A stretch of DNA of 64,000 nucleotides from Echinometra lucunter (GCA_029962745.1 CM057162.1:12061874-12125873); one strand, 5' to 3'. Positions 49,241 through 60,692 are shown, counted from the stretch's first letter. The notes: generated by a model from the sequence alone, not told the origin. Made by a program: numbers and translations.

Positions 49241-50261
49241 TTAAGGGTGCGTTCAAGCGATTTTTTGAAGCTAGAATCACAAACATGAATCACAAATCAA
49301 AACGCTGTTACAAAACACGGCTACTGCGAGAGAGCGTTCAAGCGATTTTTCATCAACACTGATTCTTGCTCATTTCAAGCCCATCCACTGCGCATCATAC
49401 TGCGCAGTTTGACCCAGGAAGGTCAACTTTAGCCACATCATTTATTCGTCTCTATATCTTTCTTAAGCTATTCTTTGTTTTTCATTCTATCTTCTTCTCT
49501 TTCCATCTTTTCTTATGTTATTCTTCGTTTTCTATTTTCTTCTTTTCTATCTTTCCTTACATTATTCTTTGTTTTTCCTTCTATCTTCTTCTCTTTCCAT
49601 CTTAATATGTGATTCTTTGTTTTCTTCTTCTATCTTCTTTTTTCTGTCTTTTCTTATGTTATTCTTTGTTATTCCTTCTATCTTCTTTTCTGTCCATCTT
49701 TCCTTATGTTATTCTTTGTTTTCTTCTATCTTCTTCCCTTCCGTCTTTCCTTATGTTATTCTTTGTTATTCATTCCATCATATCTTTCAATCTTTTCTTA
49801 TGTTATTCTTTGTTTTTCCTTCTATCTTCTCTGTCCATCTTTCCTTATGCTATTCTTTGTTTTCTTCTATCTTCTTCTTCGTCTTTCCCTGTTATTCTAT
49901 GTTATTCCTTCTATCTCCTTATCTTTCAGTCTCTTCTTATATTATTCTTTGTTTTCTCCTTCTATCTTCTTTTCTAGCTTTCTGTATGTTGTTTGTTTTA
50001 TCTTTCTTCAAACCTTGGTGTGAAAGCAACAGTAGAATCATGATTGAGATCTCCGTTGCGTTCAGTCGATTTTTAGCGACTGTGGTTCTGCAGAATCATG
50101 ATTCAAAACGTACCCTTTTCAGTGTTTCATGTTTGTGTTTTGAAAGACGTTTATTTTTACGACCTGCGAAAAATTGATTGAACGCAACCGTGGTTTAAAC
50201 TAAACGTCTTTGAAAACTGTGATTCTAGGGTGAAAAATGGTCGCTTGAATGCGGCCTTAGA
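49241..50261. mobile_element. ~1-kb element with AAGGGTGCGTTCAAGCGA ends
   Basis: Left end AAGGGTGCGTTCAAGCGATT and right end GGTCGCTTGAATGCGGCCTT are inverted, and further homologous pieces (GTGCGTTCAAGCG, GAGAGCGTTCAAGCGAT, TTGCGTTCAGTCGAT, ATTGAACGCAACCGTGG) recur inside, as in a compound foldback. The middle is a pyrimidine minisatellite (49463-49990). No transposase visible. Confidence 0.6.
49463..49990. repeat. ~50-bp pyrimidine minisatellite
   Basis: About eleven degenerate units of the type CTTATGTTATTCTTTGTTTT, CCTTCTATCTTCTTTTCTGT, CCATCTTTC. It creates a 220-residue open frame of Leu/Phe/Ser that is a repeat product, not a gene. Confidence 0.9.
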
Positions 50262-51164
50262 CACTCTATATATGCTAAGTCCTACCCCCAACCTTATTGC
50301 CAGATATCCCCCCCCCCCATATCTCTCTATCCTTCTTGTTCTCTCTCCTCACCCAATCCTTCTTGATCACTCTCAGAATTTTCTCAACTTCTTCTCCCAT
50401 CCTGCCCACTCATTCTTTCTTTCTCCCTCCATCCCCTTCTCTTCTACTCCTCCCATTCCCATCCTTTTACTTTTTCTTTCATACATGTAGGTGATGCAGT
50501 GATTTTTTCTGAATTACAAAAAATGACTTCGTCATTTCATCCTTTTCACTACTACAGGTCCATAAAGTTCATGTTGTTCACTTCCTCCTAACTGCATTTG
50601 AGCACTCCAAAAATGTACTGAACTGTAGAGTTGGAATGAGAAGTAGGACTACGGGGTAGTGGGTACAAATTTCAACCAGTTCAGTCATATGGTCATCCAA
50701 TCACCATCAAGCCATAATTTGTACAAATCATCTGACCATGCAATCAGGGTAAGGACTACAACAGTCTAATTTTCAGCAAGTGCTTTTATAACAAGGCGAT
50801 GACAGCCACAGCTCCTCAGAGAGGCAAGTGTGTTTTCCATCAGGCTCTACAGTTTGCCACAATACAAAGGTAAGGAGGGAGGGGTGCTGTAAAGTTTACC
50901 AGTATCCTCCAGTCAATACAGTACAATTTTCTTCATTTTCAAGAAAAATAGAAATTCTTTTGATTTACTGTTTGAGTATGACATGGCTACATCAATTCTT
51001 CAAGCATTTTGTGAAGAATTATGTTGATTCCTGACTCCAAATTTCATATATACATCAATATTTTTGAAAAATTGTGTACAAAATGAATGGAGAGTTGTCC
51101 ACGATGACAGCACAGATGGTGGCAAAGTTGCCAACTCAAGGATCCCAATGATATAGATTTACTT

Positions 51165-51310
51165 AAACTTTCAAAAATCATAACTCTTGAATGGATTGTC
51201 CGATTTCGCTCAAACTTTCACTGTTTAATCTTTCTTGTTCATATCCATTCAATAAAAGCACACTGATGCCTGGGTTCCATTCTCCTTTAAAGCAGTCTAT
51301 TGCATTTGCA
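51165..51310. repeat. Possible dispersed repeat (CGATTTCGCTCAAACTTT)
   Basis: AATCATAACTCTTGAATGG followed by TTGTCCGATTTCGCTCAAAC resembles a dispersed motif I recall from marine invertebrate genomes. Only one copy is seen in this window, so support is weak. Confidence 0.3.
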
Positions 51311-54300
51311 CATAAGATGAGAAATAAAACTTTTTCAAGACCATGATACCGTAATGATGCAATACGACTTTGGATGAACTCTGCTTCTGCTGCAGATAAT
51401 GATATTCCTATCTGTAAGCACATCTTCTGGTCAGATGTGGTTCAACTACCACAAACTTGAGGTTTACCATCATGTTCACTGACAGTATCCTGAAATTGGC
51501 AGGGGATTGGGGTTGCAGGTACTTGCAGGTATCGCCAAGACCTGCTCCCACGTTCTGCTCCATGCTGTTTCTGTAAATTAGTTTGTTACGCATGGGGTCC
51601 AAAATAATTGAATGTCTCGATCCAAACCTGATTATTGATACCAAATGTGGTTCTAAGTTCAGGAAAATGTCAGGAAGGGAAATGGATGAAATGATTTTGA
51701 CAAGAAGTGTACAACTTTCCAAACGATATTTGTACAGTTGTATGACTACATGTATAACGTTGATTTTAAAAACCCACAGTATAGTCAAATCCTACAAATT
51801 TCAAAATAATTAAAAAAGCAATGGCACAGTCAGTCCATTTTCTTGTTATTATCATATTAGATTTCATCCTAAGCAGATATGATCACATGTCACCTAAACT
51901 GGCAAAACTGCATAGAGAAGGGTTTGCATCATTTGAATCGCACAACAGTGGCAGTGCAGTCAGTAATGGCCATCAAACATCATACAGTACAGTATCTCCT
52001 TATTTACAATCCAATGACACAACAAAGGAAGCCATACACCCTGTACATGTAACTGCTAAAAACCAGGGCACTGGACATCTATTTTACAACGAATGCCCAT
52101 TCTACATATGGCCATTCCGAGCACTGCGCAATACACTGTACTACTTCAACTTGCATAGGGTCGGCAGAGGCACTCTTATCCCACTTCAAAGCGGATTTAA
52201 TCCATAAGCTCCCCAGCTGGAGTTTCAACGGTCCAAGGACGGACCTAGTTTTTCAAATTTAAACTGCGACTTTCTAACCCTGGGTGATACAGCATGTACA
52301 CAAACCACTGAACGAGTGCACCTGGACTTCCATCATGTTCTCAACTCTCCATCCATGACTTGTCACTTACAACGTTTGAATGTTTTACTTTGATTATGGA
52401 TGACTAACCCTATTCTTCATAATCTTCATGATATTTTCGATCCACATGGATACACAACATTTACACAAAAAGCAATACCAGCCAGGCTGTATCAGACCTC
52501 TGCATGTATTTTTCCCCCAATTGAACTGATGGCTGAGCTACATTGGCATTTATAAAAAAAAAAAAAAAATGACTTGAATAGCATTTAACGTACCATTAAA
52601 ATTTCATTAGTGCAGAATAACGGATGTGTAGAATTTATACAAACTTATAAGACCACGAGGTAAAAAAGAAAATGAATGGAGTGAGTATATGAAGTCTTTC
52701 TTTCCATTTCTCCTGTTCTATTTCTGTCCTTTGTCTCTTTCTCTGTCTATTCCTTTTCTTCAACCATGCAGCAGGTAGCATGGGCTCCCTGTACCCCATT
52801 CTTAGATGAACACTACTGCTCAGTATTTCTTTTTATAAGCTTGCATACATGAGGGAATTTTTCAAAATACAAACTCAAAGAGCCAGGTAAAATTGATTCC
52901 TTATTTCTTGTCTGCATGTTTTCAAACTGAGGATGGGGAGGGAGGGGGTTCTATTCAATTTCTATATTGATATTCTTTCCTGTCCATAAAAATGCCTTTA
53001 AAAATAATAACACAATTTTCTCTTTTTACCCAATTTCATTTAAATCACATGTAGCAAAACTAACAGTGAAGAAGCTAAAATCAATATAAAATGTATCATG
53101 ATATGAAGGAGTTATGTCTGTATTTGTCATCTTATCATATTACAATGTAGATATACTCCGATTGTTTGATATTCATTTCATTTTAGACCAACCATAACTG
53201 ATAACAAAATAATAAAACTTTGGCAGTGGCCCAGAAGGAGGAGAGGAGGAAAATTTTAAAAATAGGATATTTGGTCTAATATTTCAGAGACCAACAGACC
53301 AACATGTAATATCTACATACAGTATGTGAATTTTATGTTCTTGTATGCGGCACAGGTATACATGTGACTAAATTTGATTTTATATTTCTTCGCAGTGAAT
53401 GGAAGTATCCAAAAGAACCTAAAGTAGAGCAGCAAAGCAACATATACTTTCTGGAATTTCAAAATCCAGTTACCGTTGGATTAGTTCTGCTTGAGATACC
53501 CAAAGAACTTTGATGAAGGCTACTCTTTCCTTCATCACTCAAGCAAAGCTACCGTACCTCAATACCTCTGAAGGGCTAAATTTGTGACTTGATACCCGAT
53601 TAATATGGATTTCGGGAAGCATCAGGCTGTTTCTAATAATCCTCAAACTGGAATCTTTTTTTGAATAACAACAAACACCTCCAGAAATGCAGCCAATCAA
53701 GATCTTTCATTATAATTCAAAAACGATTTGATAATGAAGTACCCTTGAGAAGTTAAATTCTTGAACTATTGCCAAATGAGACAAAATTCCGTAAAATTTT
53801 GAAATGTACCATTATTATGGACATTATTCTGAGTCCAGACTCCATGATAAAGTTGTTTGTATAAAGAAAAAAACATGTCCTTCAATTTTAATCACTTTCA
53901 ATGCAAGAAAAACAAGATGCGTAAAACCATTGTGCATCCTGTTCTTGATCTATTTACCTGTTCCTTGAAAGACTTACAAGACAAAAACTACTGGTAAACA
54001 TCGAGTACAAGCCATAGACATGTATTGTATATACACATGTACACATGTATTACACAGTTACTTTTAGAGACATATATGTATAGGCCTACATGTAACATTA
54101 ATACCAAATTACAAAATTGAAGGGGGGGGGGACAAAGTCAAATTCAAAAGCTATTCAACTTTCTACAAATGAAACATTTCTGAGTTCACCTTTCCATCAA
54201 TCTTGTTAAGGATACGAAAACCTTCTAAAAAATCATATTAAACTGAATCTCTTGTGAAAAATGAACACCTTTCTCTCTTTCTTTTTTACCTTTTGTTTCT

Positions 54301-55075
54301 GAGGACAGGTGTCACTAAACAAATTGCCAATATGGGAAAATGGATTAGCCATCACTGAGCAAGCATGGGATTTAGGTGGATCCAAACAGGAACATACAAA
54401 GAGGGCTAATTCAAGTATAACAGTTACCAGTTCTTAAAGTGAATGGGACAGAGACTTGAGAAACCACTTAGGACGAGTAAGAGGGTTGGAGAATACACAA
54501 TGATGATCCAATTTTGGAGAGGTTTAATTAAACTTGAATAGCCCATGGCTATGAAGCAAAAGAAAGTAACTGTGTTTGGACCAAGAAAGGATTGAGTGGG
54601 AGAGAGAGAAAATGATGAGCACTGATTTCTTGGGAACAGTTACTTTAAAGGTTTCAAAAGGGGACAATGGGAGGATTATTGTAGGAGTATTGAATAGGGG
54701 TCTGGGGGTCTTTTTGTTGTTGGGATTATATAATGAACGGCACACTTTAGTGACTTCTTCAACCCGGCTTTGTCTCCATGCTACACTGAAGATATACAGA
54801 AAAGTCTTACAGTTATCTTGTACTTTCTTCAATGAACGCCTAGAGGGGAAAAGTGTAGAGAGAGAGAGTGCTTTGACTGTGATGTACTGACTAGAAGATA
54901 ATGTAAAAGATGGTTACAAACATACATAGGCATTCAAAGATGCTGAGTGACTAGTGCGTTAATTCCAAGAAGTGTAAATTTGTGGACGTACATGTACACA
55001 TACATGTATGTACAAAAGTTCTATATTGTGATAAAGTACAATATTGCCCCCCCCACCCTTACTTTCTTTATTCTC

Positions 55076-55111
<36 letters not shown>

Positions 55112-56369
55112 ATTGTAATTTCATATTACTGAGTATCACTGATGCTCATTAAACATACAGTGTAGTGTATACTCTGCAGTGCATTGTAACTAGACCTACA
55201 GTGTAAACGTACTTTGAGACTTTAACGCTAAAACAGATATGTACAATGTTTATACACAGGCAGCACTTTGTTACGTGCAGGACCCTAAAGCTCTGCAATT
55301 CTGTCCAGATTCATTAGAAGGCCGACCTAAATGTAAGCACCATCAATATTCATGATCAAAAATGAATAATTCATTTTGTAAGATGCTTCCAACTAATGAC
55401 ATTGTTTGTACGCATTATGAAACATTACAAGCATCAGCTTACCGCATGCGCAGTTAATGCACAATAAATGCGCAACAAATGCGCATTAAATCAAAGTGTC
55501 ACAATAAAACTGATAAGCGCAATAGACATGAATAGCGCAATCAGTGTTATCGATATCATGGAGACAACGGGTGCTTATCCGCCCCTTCAAATGATCCGAA
55601 AGAGGCGGGCCTACTGCCATTCGTGTAGTGATATCCGCACGTGCTGCTTTTTGTTTAGTAAATTTATCATACATGTATGTCTATGGTTACGTGTATACAT
55701 GTGCACAAAATCCAAAGACACAGAACCTGCGATTGGAGTCATTCTGATACTGCACTTTCCAATTTGAATACAGTACCTTCAGTTTTCCTACATTTCTTAT
55801 AATGAAAAATATGAAAACATGTCATTATCGTAAATGCATTGCAGCAAGAACACATGAGCATTACTGTGAGTGGAAATCAACTAAGAATTTGAAGAGACTT
55901 GTATTGTCTTTGAATATATCATATAATTTATCCTCATAGTCAAACTGACTAACAATTAACAATCTGAGTAATGTCTTTCAGATAGTGATGTTGGAGGTCG
56001 GTCCCAGACATAAGAAAACATATCAGATCTGATTGATACACGTCTGTAAAAAACCCAATTACACGCATACACATGAAGTGATGACCTTTCAGTTTTCATG
56101 TCCTAATAAAATTGTAAACATTGTAAAATACAAGAAACTGTGTGCAAAACAAATTTGATAATTAAGGCATACAAAGATGAACACACCCTGTCAGCATAAA
56201 AAAGGGGTTATAACATTAAAATATAACAGAATATTTTAATGACAGAATTAAAAGTTCTGAAATCAATCTGTCACTGACACAAACCACACCGTCATTCAGT
56301 CAGAAAGACTTGAACCTTTTTTTTATAATTGTACCACCTCCACCCAGCCACCTTCCATCATGTCCACAG
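51311..56369. other. Intron 1, first-exon-proximal part
   Basis: Open frames of 126-128 residues lie on both strands at 51408-51788 (-) and 51821-52207 (+), without recognisable domains or splice context. Poly-A at 52556-52569, poly-G at 54122-54131, (TC)n at 55073-55112 and GCGCA-rich words at 55440-55490 are the other landmarks. No exon is supported. Confidence 0.4.
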
Positions 56370-56370
56370 G

Positions 56371-56410
56371 GTTTGGGTTAGAGTTAGGATTAGGGTTCTG
56401 TTAGGGTTAA
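56371..56410. repeat. Degenerate TTAGGG-like interstitial repeat
   Basis: GTTTGGGTTAGAGTTAGGAT then TAGGGTTCTGTTAGGGTTAA contains five to six near-telomeric units. It lies ~430 bp inside intron 1 from the first exon. Confidence 0.75.
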
Positions 56411-56812
56411 GAAAGTTCATGGGGAATAGATCTACATGTAACTTAGATCTAGAGTCTAACTTACATTGTACAAACATCCATGGGAAAGAGAATCCTTTCC
56501 ACATAGATTCTAGACTACATCATACTCACACAGTTTCAATTTCAGTCACACTGTCACACTGCCATAATCAATCATCAAAGTTCAAACCATCCAAAATCCA
56601 GTGGGTGTCACTCGTCTCGGGGTGATTTGAAAAAAATAAATAAATACATCAAATTTTCATTTACTACATGTAGGTGATAAATCAATAGTGATCCGGGCCA
56701 AGGAAGGTGGTACAACTCTACGTTAGATATACTCTTGCACATGTCATTGCAACTCGGTCGGTCATGAGCCGTAACGAGCGGGATTGTTTACGAGGGAGAA
56801 GCCGTAACTTAC

Positions 56813-56885
56813 CCGTTGGGTTCTGTGCGAGGGTCGTTGCTCCAGCTAATACAAACGATGCAATAATCACGCAGATGACAGCCAT
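56813..56885 (-). CDS. IGSF9: IGSF9-like exon 1: start codon and signal peptide
   Basis: The exon runs from ATG (56885 downward) to a GTAAGT donor at 56812, giving 24 codons plus one base (phase 1). It encodes MAVICVIIASFVLAGATTLA followed by QNPT, a typical secretory signal peptide with a hydrophobic core and a likely cleavage after Ala20. The start context has G at -3 and G at +4, a good Kozak context. The final G joins AT of the Ig1 exon to make Asp and continue into the first beta strand of Ig1. The pairing with the Ig1 exon 37 kb away rests on phase, strand and the absence of any other signal exon on this strand; no transcript is available to prove it. Confidence 0.8.
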
Positions 56886-56897
56886 TTCTGGGAGAAA

Positions 56898-56920
56898 TCA
56901 GTTCATGTAGTTCATGACAT
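56898..56920 (-). other. Short upstream ORFs in the IGSF9-like 5' UTR
   Basis: Within 40 bases upstream of the main ATG the minus strand carries ATGTCATGA (56920-56912, Met-Ser-stop) and ATGAACTACATGAACTGA (56915-56898, Met-Asn-Tyr-Met-Asn-stop), which overlap. If the leader is contiguous genomic sequence, as the model assumes, ribosomes would meet two or three start codons before the real one. Such uORFs commonly lower translation of the main frame. No transcript confirms the leader. Confidence 0.4.
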
Positions 56921-57125
56921 CCCTTTTGGAAATACTCTAGCATTCATTCAGAACCATTATCATATCTTTAAACTGCATGTCTCACGTTTAATTCACAAAA
57001 TAGTAGTAGTACAATTTCCACTTCAAGTGCGGCTTCAGAAGCACAACGAAATTGTTTCACGGTCGATCAACTGAAATCGATATATTCGCAATGTGCCCGT
57101 GTGTATCGCTCGCCCTGCATTTCGT

Positions 57126-57180
57126 CCAATCAGAGACTCTCATCATTACAACATTGTCCAATCAGCGAATGGCTTTTATA
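57126..57180 (-). promoter_or_regulatory. Putative core promoter of the IGSF9-like gene
   Basis: Minus-strand TATAAAAG occupies 57180-57173, which would place a start near 57140-57150 and a leader of about 255-260 nt. Two CCAATCAG boxes (CCAAT at 57126-57130 and 57158-57162) lie 32 bp apart, but they are on the plus strand and downstream of the TATA box for this gene. They would be better placed for plus-strand transcription, so the block may work in both directions. Assignment is inference from motif and distance to the start codon. Confidence 0.45.
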
Positions 57181-57420
57181 CCTTATGTAACATCGCTCTC
57201 TATTTAGAGTGAGTTTCTCGCGGAGCTCTGTCATACAATAAAGACGAGACAAAACTATATTATTGGTTATTTTCATTATGTTCTGCTTTTTGTTCAAGGG
57301 GATTATACGTCAGCTGGAGAGGCTGCAGATCGCGACCGTTACTGGATGTATCATATAGAGTTGGGAGATTAAGAAATCACGCACGCGATAAATCCCTAAT
57401 ATATGCCATGATTTCCACAA

Positions 57421-57568
57421 AACAAAGGAAAGAAAGAAAGAAAGGTAGAAAGGGGAGGAGGAGGAGGAAGAAGATGAAAAAAAAGAAGAAGAAAGAAGAA
57501 AGAAGAAGAAGAAGAAGAAGAAGAAGAAGAAGAAGAAGAAGAAGAAGAAGAAGAAGAAGAAGAAGAAG
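57421..57568. repeat. (GAA)n tract upstream of the IGSF9-like promoter
   Basis: An imperfect purine tract followed by ~68 bp of pure GAA (57501-57568), starting about 340 bp upstream of the inferred start. GAA tracts of this type can form triplex DNA. Confidence 0.97.
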
Positions 57569-60108
57569 GGACACAATTTAACAAATCATTAACACATGCA
57601 CTTTGTCATGATGTTATTATATTCATCTTTGAAATAATATACTGGATTTTCAAGTGCTTATATAAGCAAAGATCTGCATGCATAGTGTGACATGTCAGCC
57701 CCCCCTTTTTTTTCTTCATCTTAACTCCCCGCTTTTTACGCTTTTGTTAATATATTATGCCTATTTTCTTGTCAGTCCCCCAAAAAGATTTTCAACTGTT
57801 TGCTGTATGCATATTCCAAGTTAGTTGAAACCGAGTATCACTGAAAAAGTGGCTGAGTATTCAACTCTCGTGTGTTGTAGCAAAGAACCCCCATCCCCGC
57901 CGCAACACATATCACCACCACCATCACCACCACCTGGCCATAACGCTTCCAAAGTGCAGAGTTATATCTCCGTATGTAACTCTATTGGTGAAATCATAGG
58001 CCAGTCCTGCTTATCGCGATAAAACAGAGTAGTGCTACTAAAGAAAAGCAAAAACATACAGCGCCATCTACGTCATAAACATTATATCAGAGTGAGTTTT
58101 CGGATGCACCTGTGGATGCACCATGTGCAGGGTATAGTCCTTTAACGAATAAAGACAGTTGGACATGTTGGATATTACTTTGGCAAGAGTTAGAAGAGAA
58201 GAACTGTTGAGCAAACTGTTGCTCAACTTGCTCTATGACTGCACAGTACCAACGGGGGGGGGGAGGGAGGGGGAGGGGGCAGGGGGAGGGGGGCAGGGGG
58301 GGAGGGGGGAGAGGGGCAGGGCACAGGGCCGTAAATGGGGCCGGTACAATACATGATCAAAGGGACAGAGGAACAATATACCTTTAAAAGGGGGCAAGGG
58401 TCTAACTACCTAGTACAAATTGTTAAAAAAAAGGGGGGGGCAGAGGGCACGTTTTCCTAAAATGGGGCACAGCACAGTAAACCAAACGAAAATGCTTTAA
58501 AAGCGAATGTACAGAACGGCATGAGACATGCACTGATCCTGATACTTGACTAAACATCAAACGTGATGGGAAGGATTCCATCTTAGATTTCGGCTTGCGG
58601 GTCTCGAATCCCTCAAGAAGTCAGTGCCGCCCTTTTCTCAGAGCATTAGAACATACATCTGGGAAATGTTGCATTGATTGTTCATGAATGTTTTATCCAT
58701 TTTAATGCAAGACTGTATTCCTTCTGTCAGTTCTGTGGTATAATCCTTATTTGAAATATCATTTAATTTTAACTAGCTTGGCGAAATAATATCTTTCCAA
58801 AGTACCAAAGAAGAAGAATTTAAGAGAAAAAAGTGTTTAAAAGATCCGATAAGATGCAGTAAGCTGATATGGTGATAATGCCATTCAAACCCAAATGGGT
58901 TCTATAAAATAGACCTTTAAAAACCTCGACCCCCCCAAAAAAAAAACAAACAAACAAACAAACAGAAACACCCCAAAAGAATCGAACCAAGCAAAACAAA
59001 ACAAACCATGTCAAAGAAGGGAAAGGCTTACAGTTCATAGCATTTAAAAATATATGGATATGCATGTACCTAATAATACGACTTCCTTGATTCTTAATGT
59101 GTTTTCAAAACAAGTTTTAGGGTAGAAACTAATCTTTTAAAAGTTGGCAGAAAATGGATCTCATTCCAAGCTCTCGTGAATCAAAACAACTAGAATTACA
59201 AGACAACGTGAAAATATCATGATTAAATTTTGATATAATTTAAGAAGAGATATGAATTGGCAATAAATCTTAAGTAGGTATAGACGAAACTTAAGCATGG
59301 TCATACAAGAAATAGGAACTTTCATAAGTACGTTAAAAGAGGAGCAAAAAGAAGCAGAGCTTGTAAACATTAGTCCCTCTGTGAATTTCCTTTGCTGGTA
59401 TGATTAAGGACCCAAAGCTCCTCACTTGCTATGAACTACAAGTCATACAATATACAACTTTTGAAGCAATCTAAAATATGGACATATTTTTGTGACTCGT
59501 GTGACACATTTTTAGGGTGTTTTCAATCTGAAATATTGTCAAGCTCGGCACATATAACTGTAAAAACCAACTTGATATGGAAAAATAGGTGTAAAATAAC
59601 AGTTCATACAAAAAATGATGTATCTACAGATAATATAACATGCTTTAAATAGTGTGATTGAAAAAAAGTACCAAATAGGCATTATTCTTGCAGCAATTTT
59701 GATCTCTGTTCCGGAAGGTGTAACTCAATTGTTAGAAGGTAAAAGGTGGTGAAAAATCAGGTTTACACCCTTTGAACATATACCTAGACAAATATGCATC
59801 AGTTTTTTTTAATTGGTTTAACTTGAAATTTTAAGCTATTGGTGTCTAGTTACATGGAATGGTTGATAAGCGATTTTTCTTCATGATTGTCAATGATAAT
59901 GTACCGTAATGCATATTACGGTGATCCCGATGCAAGCCATGTTTTTTATTTTTTTAAAAGACAATTTATTATCAAAAATGTTTCTGATTTCTGTCTTGTT
60001 TTTAGTCTTTAGTTTTAATTGTTAGCTTTTGGTATCTGTTTCTGTTTACACTCAGTTTCATGTTATTATTTTTGTCTTTCTCTTGCACATTTCAGTATTT
60101 AGTAGCTG
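57569..60108. other. Intergenic region between the divergent genes
   Basis: Contains poly-C/T (57700-57716), the G-rich block at 58254-58325, an (AAAC)n run (58945-58990), and the inverted pair ACCGTAAT/ATTACGGT (59903-59922). No gene is supported in either direction. Confidence 0.5.
58254..58325 (+). repeat. G-rich block, G-quadruplex potential
   Basis: More than 70 bases of G runs (3-10 long) separated by single A or CA on the plus strand. It meets the usual G4 motif several times over. Confidence 0.93.
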
Positions 60109-60402
60109 TGCTTATTATTGTTATCATTATTATTATTATCATTATTCTTATTATCATTATTATCATTATCATTATTATTATTATCAATATTATTATTATC
60201 ATTATCATTATTATCATTATCATTATTATTATCAATATTCTTATTATCATTGTTATCATTATCACTATTATTATTATCATTATTATTATTATTATCATTA
60301 TTATTATTATTATTATTATTATCATTGTTATCATTATCACTATTATTATTATCATTATTATTATTATCATTATTATTATTATTATTATCATCATCATTAT
60401 TA

Positions 60403-60455
<53 letters not shown>

Positions 60456-60482
60456 GTTATCATTATTATCATCATTATTTTT
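60109..60482. repeat. 374-bp (ATT/ATC)n tract
   Basis: Trinucleotide array of ATT interspersed with ATC, with larger repeated blocks (e.g. TTGTTATCATTATCACTATT twice, at ~60249 and ~60326). Homopolymeric Ile, Leu, Tyr and Asn frames on both strands are artefacts. Confidence 0.97.
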
Positions 60483-60529
60483 GTATATTGTCATTTGAAC
60501 ATTGTTCATTTTCTTTATGTGTGCACACA

Positions 60530-60692
60530 GGGCTCTTTTTTAAAGCAGGCCTTTAGGCTCTGAAAAGATTACCTGCGTGTTTCTAAATGAAACGTAATGA
60601 ATAAATAGATAGATGAATAAATAAATAAATAAATAAATAAGTAAATAAATAGATAAATAAATAAATAAATAGATAAATAAATAAATAAATGA
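60530..60692 (+). mobile_element. LINE-like 3' tail with (AATA)n
   Basis: GGGCTCTTTTTTAAAGCAGG, then CTGAAAAGATTACCTGCGTG and a TAAATAGATAAATAAATAAA tail. Style resembles the tail at 15690-15958. Probably a truncated non-LTR element. Confidence 0.45.

Larger units (their letters stand above)
493..57140 (-). other. IGSF9: IGSF9/turtle-family gene, 5' part (gene span)
   Basis: Minus-strand gene of seven visible coding exons over 56 kb. Summed exon lengths (73+339+270+288+151+134+119 = 1374 bp) give exactly 458 codons with compatible phases at all six junctions (1,1,1,1,2,1), so the model is internally consistent. The order is signal peptide, Ig1, Ig2, Ig3, Ig4 (two exons), first half of Ig5. 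IGSF9/turtle proteins are type I membrane proteins with five Ig domains, two fibronectin III domains and a cytoplasmic tail; they act in neurite branching, axon tiling and synapse organisation by homophilic adhesion. The remaining domains must lie beyond coordinate 1. The high-coordinate end is the inferred transcription start. Dscam or hemicentin-type genes were considered, but the domain-by-domain match is to IGSF9. Confidence 0.9.

Noticed and set aside
49515..50177. 220-residue open frame rich in Leu/Phe/Ser
   Set aside because: It is generated by the ~50-bp pyrimidine minisatellite; all three frames give similar hydrophobic repeats and there is no domain.
55468..55767. 99-residue plus-strand frame near GCGCA repeats
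   Set aside because: No domain, no splice context, and it includes short GCGCA-type tandem words; likely chance.
60029..60563. Tyr/His-, Ile-, Leu- and Asn-rich frames up to 175 residues
   Set aside because: Artefacts of the (ATT/ATC)n array, open on both strands in several frames.
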